IMG/VR virus record: IMGVR_UViG_3300021057_000274
Span: 248,001 to 312,000 of that record
Source: a virus
Direction: 5' to 3' (one strand)
Length of the DNA stretch: 64,000 nucleotides
How positions within the stretch are numbered: the first letter of the stretch is position 1; the number at the start of each line of letters is the position of its first letter. A model generated the notes under the pieces. That model did not search any database. It saw only the letters and a program-made list of their open reading frames with translations, and was not told where the DNA came from. Shown piece after piece: positions 1-8,203 of this stretch. The position numbers and the translations under genes were made by a program.

Positions 1-312
1 GGGAGGCAGAACATCGTGGTGACGCGTAACGCGAGCTACGAGGCTCCTGGAGCACAGATCGCTTCATCTCTAGATGAAGCGATCAAGCTCTGTAAGGCCG
101 TTGAAGCTCCGATCGCTTGGGTGATCGGTGGACAGCAGCTCTTCAAGGAAGCTCTCGACGTCGCGTCACTGATGAAGATCACCGTGATTCACCAAGACTT
201 TGAGGGTGACGCGTGGTTTCCGGAGTTCAAGCCTTGGATCTGGGAGGAGACGATGCGTGAGTCTTACGGCGGCCCGCTTCAGTTCGACTTCGTGACGTAC
301 GAGCTGCGTTAG
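1..312 (+). CDS. Dihydrofolate reductase, C-terminal part (cut by window edge)
   Basis: The reading frame is open from the first base and begins GRQNIVVTRN, which matches the DHFR segment after the active-site helix. It continues to the IGG nucleotide-binding motif (VIGGQQLFKEAL) and the GDAWFP strand typical of DHFR. The enzyme reduces dihydrofolate to tetrahydrofolate for thymidylate synthesis, consistent with the phage's own nrdA, nrdB and dCMP deaminase further along. The N-terminal half lies upstream of the window. The end overlaps the convergent membrane-protein gene by 4 bases. Confidence 0.88.
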   Translation, partial: GRQNIVVTRNASYEAPGAQIASSLDEAIKLCKAVEAPIAWVIGGQQLFKEALDVASLMKITVIHQDFEGDAWFPEFKPWIWEETMRESYGGPLQFDFVTYELR

Positions 313-635
313 ATCCCGCGGTCAGCTTCTTTCTTGCAGTGGTCAGGCTCAAGGATCACGTTGAGAATCGAGCAAATCACCTTGCAGAAGAGACAATCGC
401 TGCGCCCGCACTCCCACGAGATGGTCTTGTTACCGTTCCAACCGAAGAGAGCGGCGCCGGTGCGATCTAGGGTCTTGGCGATGTTGCTCGCGTAGGTGAA
501 GAGAACATCGGCAGCTGGATTTCCGAGCAAGTAGAGCAACAATCCGAACGCGACGGCTAGCAACGCGATCGGGCCAGAGATCAACGCTAGCACCGAAAAG
601 ATCAGCATCAACGCGATGACCGTCACGTACTTCAC
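309..635 (-). CDS. Small membrane protein with Cys-rich C-terminus
   Basis: The 108-residue protein has two hydrophobic segments (about residues 4-20 and 22-40) and then a soluble tail with the pattern KTISWECG...CLFCKVIC...HCKK. The GTG start overlaps the stop of the upstream lipoprotein gene, so the two are probably translationally coupled. A clear paralogue lies at 52029-52391 with the same arrangement (membrane segment, LDR, W-G-NxTIS-ECG, CxFC, GHCK). It belongs to the late minus-strand operon that starts near 2193. Function unknown; a virion or envelope-associated protein is possible. Confidence 0.65.
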   Translation of the reverse strand: MKYVTVIALMLIFSVLALISGPIALLAVAFGLLLYLLGNPAADVLFTYASNIAKTLDRTGAALFGWNGNKTISWECGRSDCLFCKVICSILNVILEPDHCKKEADRGI

Positions 636-952
636 GTGTGCACCGGGCCCTTCATGCAGTGCATGAGCTCATGACCGAGCGTCTCGACGCGACGGTGGTC
701 ATCGAAGCCCTTCGGCTCGAGGATGTAGATTCGGCAGACGTTTGAGGCTGGAGTTTGGAGCGCGCCGCCCTTGGAGCAACCGCGAAGCCCTTGCGCCTGG
801 TGGAGAACGTCGGTCGGACAGTGCTTGCGCAGCTCCTCTTCTGTCTTCACCATCGTCGTGATGACGTACATGCCGCCGCTCTCGCCCTGGGGCGGAGCCT
901 GATCACAGCTCATGAGGAGAGCCAGGGTCGGAAGGAGGAGAAGCTTTCTCAT
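632..952 (-). CDS. Putative lipoprotein with HExxH metallopeptidase-like motif
   Basis: The start chosen is the ATG at 952, which overlaps the stop of the upstream gene as ATGA; a TTG lies two codons earlier. The N-terminus is a lipoprotein signal peptide (MRKLLLLPTLALLMSC, lipobox LMSC). The mature part is about 90 residues with four more cysteines and a C-terminal GHELMHC, an HExxH zinc-protease signature. No third metal ligand is obvious in so short a protein, so activity is uncertain. It is the middle gene of the minus-strand late operon. It may act in the periplasm during lysis or entry. Confidence 0.6.
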   Translation of the reverse strand: MRKLLLLPTLALLMSCDQAPPQGESGGMYVITTMVKTEEELRKHCPTDVLHQAQGLRGCSKGGALQTPASNVCRIYILEPKGFDDHRRVETLGHELMHCMKGPVHT

Positions 953-2193
953 AGCCAACCGTACGTCTCGTAGTTGCCCTCGATGCGCTCGGGGACGATT
1001 GCTCCGCCCTTCATGGTAAGGTGGACCACGAGAGCGGTCGGCGGAAAATCGGTAGTCATCTTGGCATGGAGAAACTTGCCCTTCTCGCCCCCGGTGAGAC
1101 CCTTCTTCGTAGCTTCGGCCTCATACTCGTCATACTTGAGAGAAGCCTTCTTTCGCAGCTCCTTATAAGCTGCGGAGGCGCGATCGGCGTTGTACTCGAT
1201 CTTCGGCACTTCCCACGTGCGGTCGTTCTTGCCAGCGACCTTCTTCTTGAGCTCGTCGACGAAGATGCGAGCGTTGCCGATGTTGTAGACCATCTCGCCT
1301 AGACGAATCTTGTCGAGATAACCTTCTGACATGATCAGCTTGAGGAGCTCCTCGGGGCTATCCCCGCCAGGAGCCTTCGAGGACTTGAACTTGTCGAGGC
1401 GGGTCTTGATGTCTTGCGAAAGCTTGTCAGACCACGCTCTCTGGAGAGATTCAAAGTCTTGATACTTGCCTCCACCGACGCTGATCCTGTTACCCTTGAG
1501 GTTAGAGGTCTTCTTGTTCGACATGTCGGCGCCCTTGCGCCCCTCAGCGCGCTCGTCACGCTTTTGAGCGCGCTTTTTGTCAGCCATGACCGTCATGGAG
1601 CGAACATCTGCGTTCTCCTTGCGGGCAACCGTCAAGATCGCCTTGAAGAGCTTGCGGATCATCGCGACCGCGGTGATCGAGCTGACACCGTCTAGGAGGC
1701 GCTTCATCGTGAAGCCCTGATCCTCGTAGTCACGTCCGAGCTGGCCCGTGAGCTCACGGTACTCTTCCTCGGTAAAGACTCCCTTACCCTTCTCGCCCTT
1801 CTTGAAGAGCTCCGGCTCGGCGATCAGAGAGTAGACCTCAGCGTCACGTTGCTTACCGAACCCCCTGCGACCCTCCTTGATGACGGCGAGCACCTGGTCC
1901 TTGTTGTACTTGACAACGAGAGCGACCGCGCTCGGATTTTCCGTCAGGTTACGAAGCATCTCGTTAGGGTTGCCCTCAACGTTGATGACGACCTCTGAGT
2001 CTTGACCTAGCTCGTCACGAACGGAGGCGACTCGCTTTTCGCTCGAGTACGGAGTCCGCTTGCGGAGCATGCGGAGAAACGTTTTGTTCAGGACGTTGAG
2101 CTTGCCGAGCCCCTCGTAGAGCTCATAGTCGAGATCCTCTAGGGCGTCAAGGTTGCCGTTGATTTGGAGAAGCTCTACGAGAAGTTGGGTCAT
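949..2193 (-). CDS. Large protein of unknown function, probable internal head protein
   Basis: I place the start at the internal ATG (2193) rather than at 2220, because AGAGGATTTTC precedes it and a late-promoter box (2219-2227) overlaps the longer start. The N-terminus MTQLLVELLQING resembles the leucine- and acid-rich peptides of the other late accessory proteins here. The body (about 414 residues) is rich in Lys and Glu. It has a basic stretch around residues 200-235 and no enzyme motif that I recognise. It heads a three-gene operon with the lipoprotein and membrane protein. Confidence 0.6.
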   Translation of the reverse strand: MTQLLVELLQINGNLDALEDLDYELYEGLGKLNVLNKTFLRMLRKRTPYSSEKRVASVRDELGQDSEVVINVEGNPNEMLRNLTENPSAVALVVKYNKDQVLAVIKEGRRGFGKQRDAEVYSLIAEPELFKKGEKGKGVFTEEEYRELTGQLGRDYEDQGFTMKRLLDGVSSITAVAMIRKLFKAILTVARKENADVRSMTVMADKKRAQKRDERAEGRKGADMSNKKTSNLKGNRISVGGGKYQDFESLQRAWSDKLSQDIKTRLDKFKSSKAPGGDSPEELLKLIMSEGYLDKIRLGEMVYNIGNARIFVDELKKKVAGKNDRTWEVPKIEYNADRASAAYKELRKKASLKYDEYEAEATKKGLTGGEKGKFLHAKMTTDFPPTALVVHLTMKGGAIVPERIEGNYETYGWL

Positions 2194-2218
2194 GAAAATC
2201 CTCTGCTTGTGGATGACC

Positions 2219-2227
2219 ATATTTATG
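2219..2227 (-). promoter_or_regulatory. T4-type late promoter box (CATAAATAT)
   Basis: On the minus strand this reads CATAAATAT, close to the T4 late promoter TATAAATA. The expected start of transcription falls about 20 bases before the ATG at 2193, fitting the minus operon 2193-309. It forms a divergent pair with the plus-strand box at 2259. Confidence 0.6.
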
Positions 2228-2258
2228 TTTCACTTCAACAAGCTATTGCTAAAGACCG

Positions 2259-2266
2259 CTAAATAA
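2259..2266 (+). promoter_or_regulatory. Late promoter box (CTAAATAA)
   Basis: CTAAATAA is followed by tCTACC and then AGAGGAAC and the GTG start at 2286. It is one of a recurrent TAAATA set found in front of virion genes in this window. Confidence 0.6.
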
Positions 2267-2285
2267 TCTACCAGAGGAACTACAT

Positions 2286-3788
2286 GTGACATCTAGCGCC
2301 GACCTGATCAACGCACTACAGACCGAGGGAGCCCAGGTCTCGTTGAGCTTCACGAGATTGACGCCGACCACCGGAAAGCTGACCTGGACGCTTCCAGAGA
2401 CGCTGAAAGCTTATGACGGAATCTTGATCGTCAGCCACGTCGCTGAGATCAACCCCTCAAACTATCCGACCAACGGAGTCAAGTACACCGCGTCAGCCAA
2501 CTTGCTGACGCCAGCCGACTCGATCGGAAACGCACGCGTGGTCGCCGCGATCTACGGTGACAAGTCAACGAGCTCGGTCGACTTGACGGGGCTAGACTCC
2601 GGATCGGTCTATTACTTCGCTGGCTTCGCGGTCTCCAACGTTCGGTCATATCACCTCCCGGGGATCCGGTCTTACGGAGAGTCGCTCTCGGACGAGATCT
2701 ACGCAGGTGACATGCACAAGAGCTACGGCCCGCCTGCTAACCCGGTGGTCGGCGCGGTCTACTTTGATCGCGATCAGAAGCTCGTCTTCGTTTGGGACGG
2801 CTCAGCCTGGTTGCCGACCTCCGCCCACACCGTGATCACCGGGCAGTTTGACCCGGTGAGTCCGTTCACGGGGCTCCCTGAGGACTACCCGGCGCTGGGG
2901 GATTTTTACTTCAACACTACCCAGCAGATGCTCAAGGTTTGGAACGGCTCGGCGTGGCTTTCTGCTGAGTCGACCCAGGGCTCACCGAACTATGAGAAGC
3001 AAGGGGTAGGGACGACTGGCCGCGGATCAGCTCGAGTCAACATGATCGACATCCTCAAGCACCAGCTGGGTTACCCGAAGGTCTGCGTCGAGCTCACCGA
3101 CAGGCACTTCCAGATCGCGATCGACAACGCCCTCCAAGAGATTCGTCGGCGAACCGACTCGGCGTACAACAAGCAGTACTTCTTCATGAAGATGCACAAG
3201 AACCAGGGCATCTATTACTTGAACGACCCCTCGATCGGTACTGACAAGATCGTTGACGTTCTCAGGATTCACCGGCTCAACATGCTAGGCCTGGTCAACT
3301 TCGCGCCAGACAACATCTACGCGCAGCAGTTTCTCAACCAGTTCTTCGCGCCTGGCGTGCAATATGACCTCGTGTCGATTCACCTGATTCACTCGATGTC
3401 GGAGCTGTTCGGCCAGCTCTTCGCGGGTGAGGTCGCGTACAACTGGCGAGAAGCCTCCCGGCAGCTGTTCGTCCATCGCAACTTCGCGACCGACGAGAAG
3501 GTGATCGTTGAGACCTCCTGCGAGAAGCTCGAGGAGGAGATCCTGGTGGATCGCTGGATGCAGCAGTGGGTGCAGCAGTGGGCCGAGGCCGAGCTCATGA
3601 TGATGCTCTCTCACATCCGAGGCAAGTACGCGACGTTGCCAGGACCGGGAGGTGGCTTGTCGCTGAACGCGGCGGATCTTCGCTCCGAGGGACAGCGTTT
3701 GCAAGAGGATTGCGTGCAGCAGATCGCTGACATGCTAGTGGGTCAGCAGGGCCCTGACGGTTGGTACATTCCCATGGCGATCGGATAA
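2286..3788 (+). CDS. Neck protein, gp13-like, with extra N-terminal domains
   Basis: 500 residues from a GTG start with the ribosome site AGAGGAAC. T4 gp13 is about 309 residues, and the C-terminal half here (about residues 250-500) has the expected neck features: VNMIDILKHQLGYP, AIDNALQEIRRR, and a YYLNDP..DKIVDVLRIHR segment. The N-terminal half is extra. Residues about 15-130 look like a fibronectin-III-type beta domain. Residues 150-230 contain two copies of a short motif (FVWDGSAWLP and KVWNGSAWLS) seen in phage fibre and surface proteins. Position before gp14/gp15-like genes supports a head-tail connector role. The gp13 assignment rests on synteny plus these motifs. Confidence 0.6.
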   Translation: MTSSADLINALQTEGAQVSLSFTRLTPTTGKLTWTLPETLKAYDGILIVSHVAEINPSNYPTNGVKYTASANLLTPADSIGNARVVAAIYGDKSTSSVDLTGLDSGSVYYFAGFAVSNVRSYHLPGIRSYGESLSDEIYAGDMHKSYGPPANPVVGAVYFDRDQKLVFVWDGSAWLPTSAHTVITGQFDPVSPFTGLPEDYPALGDFYFNTTQQMLKVWNGSAWLSAESTQGSPNYEKQGVGTTGRGSARVNMIDILKHQLGYPKVCVELTDRHFQIAIDNALQEIRRRTDSAYNKQYFFMKMHKNQGIYYLNDPSIGTDKIVDVLRIHRLNMLGLVNFAPDNIYAQQFLNQFFAPGVQYDLVSIHLIHSMSELFGQLFAGEVAYNWREASRQLFVHRNFATDEKVIVETSCEKLEEEILVDRWMQQWVQQWAEAELMMMLSHIRGKYATLPGPGGGLSLNAADLRSEGQRLQEDCVQQIADMLVGQQGPDGWYIPMAIG

Positions 3789-3789
3789 C

Positions 3790-4416
3790 ATGAAGCTACA
3801 AGACATCCTAGAAGCGGCAGATGGCCGCATGCGTTTTAAGTATCGTGGCTTCGAGGTCTCGTTCTCCGAGGACGAGGATAACTTTTGGTGGATCAACTAC
3901 GAGCCGAACCTCCCATCGGAGTTTGACAAAAACAAGGTCTCCCACTGGCAAGACGGTGAGGAGAAGGCCAAGAAGGCGATCGACGCGTTTCTCGACTCGG
4001 GCGGTGACATCTCCAAGCTCAAGAAGACGAAGGTCGTCAAGCTGGGAGAGGGAGAGGACAAGTCAAGACACGAGCTCGAGTTGACCGCTGAAGAAGTGAA
4101 GCGCACGGTTCAGGGAGTCGCCAAGCTAACGATCAACGCGTGCCGGGAGGCTGTCGTCAATGACTACGAGGACGGTGATGAGTACTTCGAGACGGTGCCG
4201 TCGATCAAGCTCTCGTACGACTTTCACTACAAGAAGGGCGGCAAGGAGTATCACGAGGGTGAGATGACGGTCCACGTCTTCAGGCACCCGACCACTGGCT
4301 GGTACATCATCCGCGACGTCTACAGCGGCACGAGAGACATCGAGGTGGAGACCAAGGCCGAAGCTCTCCGAGAGCTCAAGAAGTACGTGTCGTCCTCTAA
4401 GCCGCGAGACCTCTGA
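3790..4416 (+). CDS. Probable internal head protein with capsid-targeting N-terminus
   Basis: The 208-residue product begins MKLQDILEAADG. This matches the pattern M-K-L-x-(E/D)-(L/I)-L-(x)-E-(A/G) shared by about 20 proteins in this window and resembling the T4 capsid-targeting sequence; cleavage by a gp21-type protease would be expected after ILE. The rest is acidic/basic mixed with aromatic-rich beta-like segments (around residues 20-40 and 130-190) and no known catalytic motif. It starts one base after the neck gene ends and ends on the ATG of the next gene, so it is co-transcribed with late genes. Confidence 0.6.
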   Translation: MKLQDILEAADGRMRFKYRGFEVSFSEDEDNFWWINYEPNLPSEFDKNKVSHWQDGEEKAKKAIDAFLDSGGDISKLKKTKVVKLGEGEDKSRHELELTAEEVKRTVQGVAKLTINACREAVVNDYEDGDEYFETVPSIKLSYDFHYKKGGKEYHEGEMTVHVFRHPTTGWYIIRDVYSGTRDIEVETKAEALRELKKYVSSSKPRDL

Positions 4417-5357
4417 TGAAGCTAGACGAGCTATTGCTTGAGGGTGCTGGAGACCAGCCCAAGCTAAACTGGGGGAAGCTCCTTGATCTCATCAAGGACT
4501 GGGTGATCGATTGGATCAAGAAGCACAACGCGAACATTCCGATCACTCTCGGGCCAGACGGTCGGAAGCTCAAGCTCCATGACCTTCTCAAGGACACCGA
4601 TGAAGTTCACCCGTCATTTAGCGATCACGACGTCAATCGCGCTTGGGAGCGAGTCAGTGAGCATGGCCCCGGCCCCTTCTACGACGCGATCGAAAATTGC
4701 GTCGGAGAGCTGGGAGGAAATGTATATGACCACTACGTGAACCTCACGGCTGACGCTGCACGGCGGCTAAGGGTGCCGTATGACGAGATCAGCGAGCACA
4801 CAGTTAAGATCAAGTATCCGAAGCACTACGACATTAAAGAGACAGAGATCAAGCAGATGATCTGGAAGCTCTCGCCAGACATCCACCACTTCTTGAGAAG
4901 GATGGAGGAGGAGATCAAAGTCGAGACCAAGAAGAAGGCGAAGGAGTACGATGCTAAGCTTAAGACCGAGGCCGACGGCGTTTCGGCGGAGGAGCACAAG
5001 CGCTTCGTCGACTTCATCAGAAATAACTTCGACAATGAGATGACAGATTTCATCAAGTGGGTCAATGTGCAGAGGGAAAAGGGCAGGCTCGGTGATCCCA
5101 AGTGGATTAGGTTCTTGGCATGGATGCCGAAGTCCGCGATCGAAAAGCTCTCGAAGCCCGCTGACTTTGCTCCATATTTCAAGAAGGTAGCGGCCAAGAA
5201 GTTGAAGGACGAGCTCCGCAACGCGTTCGTTGAGTCTGCACGCTTTCAAAAGGATGAAAAGCTTCTCGAGTTTATGCTAAACAGGCACCTCTGGAACGCG
5301 GCGTGGCCTGAGATCGAGAGCTTCCTCAAGGGATGGATCGAGAAGAACGGTGGCTGA
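4416..5357 (+). CDS. Probable internal head protein with capsid-targeting N-terminus
   Basis: 313 residues beginning MKLDELLLEGAG, one of the clearest examples of the shared N-terminal signal, with a predicted gp21-type cleavage site LLLE/G. The remainder is helix-rich and highly charged (for example KVETKKKAKEYDAKLK around residue 170). I recognise no enzyme family. Its start overlaps the preceding stop (TGATG) and its 3' end overlaps the GTG of the gp14-like gene by 8 bases, so it sits inside the late neck operon. Confidence 0.6.
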   Translation: MKLDELLLEGAGDQPKLNWGKLLDLIKDWVIDWIKKHNANIPITLGPDGRKLKLHDLLKDTDEVHPSFSDHDVNRAWERVSEHGPGPFYDAIENCVGELGGNVYDHYVNLTADAARRLRVPYDEISEHTVKIKYPKHYDIKETEIKQMIWKLSPDIHHFLRRMEEEIKVETKKKAKEYDAKLKTEADGVSAEEHKRFVDFIRNNFDNEMTDFIKWVNVQREKGRLGDPKWIRFLAWMPKSAIEKLSKPADFAPYFKKVAAKKLKDELRNAFVESARFQKDEKLLEFMLNRHLWNAAWPEIESFLKGWIEKNGG

Positions 5358-6921
5358 GAACCCGAAGCTTACCTTCGCCCACGACGGCGCCAGGGGCGGG
5401 AAGTACGTCGTTCCGAAGCAACAGCTCGGAACTCTCGATTACTCGACCTCTGACTGCGCGACCGAGGAGGCGAAGTACCTCGCGGAGCTGATGGCCGAAT
5501 CGCTCAACATTGCGGCTGGACCGGTCAACATCTTTCCGCTCCTCGGCCTCTACAGCCAAGGCTCGACGATCGACCAGGCGGTCAACGGTTTTCCGATCTC
5601 GTCAGGCACTCCGTCAGGGTATGACGCCGCAGCTGCCTTCAACGTCAACGACGACTCGTGGCGGTCGGTTCAGCAAGGCGCCGCGGTCCTGACCGCGCCG
5701 GCCTACATCGGCTACAACTTCGGCACCAAGAAGGTCTGGGACGGCTCTCAGGAGCGCTACGTTCCAGCCGAGCCTGTTCGCAAGAAGATCGGCACGCTCA
5801 AGATTCGCCAGGGCGTCGACTCGCGTAACCGAGCGACCCAGGTGCGCGTCGAGGCGTCGGATAACGGCACGACCTGGCATCGTGTCGACGTCGTCACGCT
5901 CCCCGACTCATCGGCGCTTGAGACCGTTGGCATCCAGGCCGTCGCCGAGTACGCCCAGTGGCGATTCATCCCGACGTTCTTCAACGGCGTCGCCAGCAAC
6001 TTCCAGTGGGAGGTGGTCGAGATGCACCTGCTCGAGGAGACCCAGGTGACGCTCAACGCGATCGAGGACTACATCTTCCTCGAGAACCGCGATCGCTCGT
6101 ACGCCCAGTCATCGACGATGATCAAGTGCTCGTACGACCTGCTTGACGTGCAATCCGAGCTGGCGAAGTTCGGCATCAACCTGCCTCAGACCTACATCTT
6201 CACTTGTGCGTTCTCGACCATGGTCGGCGCGCTCGGCCGGCCGGTCGTCGTCGGTGACATCGTCGAGCTTCCGGGAGAGGTGCAGTACGACGCGAACCTT
6301 CGTCCCGTGCGGAAGTGGCTCGAGGTGACCGACGCAGGCTGGAGCACCGAGGGCTATACCCCTGACTGGAAGCCTCAGCTTTACAGGTTCTACGCGCAGC
6401 CGGTCAACCCGTCAGCCGAGCACCAGGACATCCTCGGCTTGCCGGGCGTCACCAACTCTAACCAGTCTGACGACAGCATCCTCAAGGACGGCTTCCTCTC
6501 TGACGACCTCGGCGTCAAGGTTAGCCAGGCCGTTAGCCAGGCGTCAAAGGAGGCCTCGCCGCAGCTCGGTCAAGACTCCTCAGGGATCGCCAGCGGAAAG
6601 CCCTTGGTCGGCAAGCCAGGTGAGTATGACGGGAATGACCTCTACGCCGAGGACGCGATTCCGCCTGACAACGCGACCTACACGATCGGCGACACCTTGC
6701 CGCTCCCGAGCACGATCTCCGACGGGCACTATCACCGCCAGACCTACGCTCTGGTGCCGCAGCAGATTCGTCCGCCTGACCGACTGCTCCAGTGGAACGC
6801 GACGACTGCTCGCTGGATCGTGAGAGAGACCAACATCAGGTCCGAGCCGACCTCGCACAAGAGGACGATCGCGAAGATGATCGCGTCTGACTCTAAGCAC
6901 TTACCTGACCAGAAGCTGTGA
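5350..6921 (+). CDS. Neck protein, gp14-like candidate, with inserted discoidin-like domain
   Basis: 523 residues from a GTG start inside the previous gene. Position between the gp13-like and gp15 genes matches T4 gene 14 (256 residues), and the C-terminal part has a RPVVVGDIVELPGEV segment comparable to the gp14 region that enters a 'GDLIYFP' strand. Residues about 145-235 (TLKIRQG..., VRVEASDNGTTW, EYAQWRFI, WEVVEMHLLE) look like an F5/8-type discoidin domain, which normally binds carbohydrate. This insertion accounts for much of the extra length. The gp14 call is moderate because overall similarity is low. Confidence 0.5.
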   Translation: MAENPKLTFAHDGARGGKYVVPKQQLGTLDYSTSDCATEEAKYLAELMAESLNIAAGPVNIFPLLGLYSQGSTIDQAVNGFPISSGTPSGYDAAAAFNVNDDSWRSVQQGAAVLTAPAYIGYNFGTKKVWDGSQERYVPAEPVRKKIGTLKIRQGVDSRNRATQVRVEASDNGTTWHRVDVVTLPDSSALETVGIQAVAEYAQWRFIPTFFNGVASNFQWEVVEMHLLEETQVTLNAIEDYIFLENRDRSYAQSSTMIKCSYDLLDVQSELAKFGINLPQTYIFTCAFSTMVGALGRPVVVGDIVELPGEVQYDANLRPVRKWLEVTDAGWSTEGYTPDWKPQLYRFYAQPVNPSAEHQDILGLPGVTNSNQSDDSILKDGFLSDDLGVKVSQAVSQASKEASPQLGQDSSGIASGKPLVGKPGEYDGNDLYAEDAIPPDNATYTIGDTLPLPSTISDGHYHRQTYALVPQQIRPPDRLLQWNATTARWIVRETNIRSEPTSHKRTIAKMIASDSKHLPDQKL

Positions 6922-8183
6922 AGTTAGCCGATCTCCTCCTCGAAAAGAGCAGCTACGTGATCGATAAAAAAGATCTCGTTTTCCTGAGCCACGCTCTCGA
7001 CAAGTACGAGAAGGGAGCGTCTGACGAGTGCTTCTTGAACGCGCTAGTGCAAGCGATCAAAATCGCGACCGACGGACAGGTCAAGCTCTTGATGAGTGAC
7101 CTCGAAGAGATTCTCGCCAATGATCACGGAATAGTTCCGACCTTGCATTACGTAGATGTCAAGAAGAAGCTAAAGAAGAACGTCGTCACGACTCATGACA
7201 TGAACAAGGTTCACCTTGATCTTAAGCTTAAAACTGTCAAGCACCCCTCGGAGGTCATTCCCTTTCTGAAGCAGGGAATTCCGGTGATCATCTCGATCAA
7301 CATTAATGATGCATTTTGGGACAGCTACGGCGCGGTAGTGGGTTGGAGAACTGAATTAATGATCAGGTCAACGCTCTCTAAGTACGGGGACACGCTGCCG
7401 AAGTCATACTACAAGAAGCTCAAGGCTGGCATCATCCCTTACCCGACCGTCGAGATGATGGATAGAGTTACCAAGGCTGGAACAGACATCTTTCACGCGA
7501 TCTTATGCGTCGGGTATGACGCAAAGGACAAAGCGTTCATCTGTCGTGACAATCTCACGAAGGAACATAGGGTCAAGTTCAGCGGGCTCTTTAAGGTCGA
7601 GGAGCAGTTCTTCTGGGACACCGAGCTCAAGAAGCGAAACCTGGCGGTAGTGCGTCACGGGCTGGCGGTCGACGTCGTGGTCAGCCACGCGGAGGGCCCG
7701 TCTGATCGCGTCAAGGAGCGGCTTGAAAATGTTCGCGCGAAATACGATGACGTGTTTCCGCCGTTCTTCATCGAGCTCACTAGACACATGGTGAAACTCT
7801 ATAGGGATGAGGTGAGAGAGAAGCTCGTTAAGGCTGACTGGTCGAACATCAAGGATGAGATTCACAATTATCTGAATGATAACTCCGCTGGAGAGGCCAG
7901 ATACCAGCTCGCCTCAAAGGTCACGAAGCACTTCAACGTCGAAGGCTTTGAAATGGAGGTTCGGAAAAATATCGACCGTCACCTTTACGCGATGCGCGAT
8001 GCTATCGAATTTGCGCGTAAAGAACGGAGCTTTTTCAATCGAATCTTAACAGATATTGACGCGTACTTGGACAAGCTTGACGTTAACGCTCTAGTTCAAC
8101 ACGTACTGGATCGGCCTAAGCCAGAGACTAAGCCAGAATCCAAGCCTAGCAGCGAACCGCAGATCTTTGACAGCTCAACTTAA
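6918..8183 (+). CDS. Papain-like cysteine protease-type protein with capsid-targeting N-terminus
   Basis: 421 residues, GTG start overlapping the previous stop. The N-terminus MKLADLLLEKS carries the shared packaging-type signal (site LLLE/K). Behind it is a papain/C39-like arrangement: a candidate catalytic Cys38 in SDECFLNALVQA, then a segment IPVIISININD, then His193 in FHAILCVGYD and DN at 211-212 in ICRDNLT. The C-terminal 180 residues are helical and end in a Pro/Glu-rich tail. I infer a protease or peptide-bond enzyme carried in the head and injected with DNA; substrates are unknown. Confidence 0.55.
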   Translation: MKLADLLLEKSSYVIDKKDLVFLSHALDKYEKGASDECFLNALVQAIKIATDGQVKLLMSDLEEILANDHGIVPTLHYVDVKKKLKKNVVTTHDMNKVHLDLKLKTVKHPSEVIPFLKQGIPVIISININDAFWDSYGAVVGWRTELMIRSTLSKYGDTLPKSYYKKLKAGIIPYPTVEMMDRVTKAGTDIFHAILCVGYDAKDKAFICRDNLTKEHRVKFSGLFKVEEQFFWDTELKKRNLAVVRHGLAVDVVVSHAEGPSDRVKERLENVRAKYDDVFPPFFIELTRHMVKLYRDEVREKLVKADWSNIKDEIHNYLNDNSAGEARYQLASKVTKHFNVEGFEMEVRKNIDRHLYAMRDAIEFARKERSFFNRILTDIDAYLDKLDVNALVQHVLDRPKPETKPESKPSSEPQIFDSST

Positions 8184-8203
8184 AGGTTTACTTTTGGCAG
8201 CGG

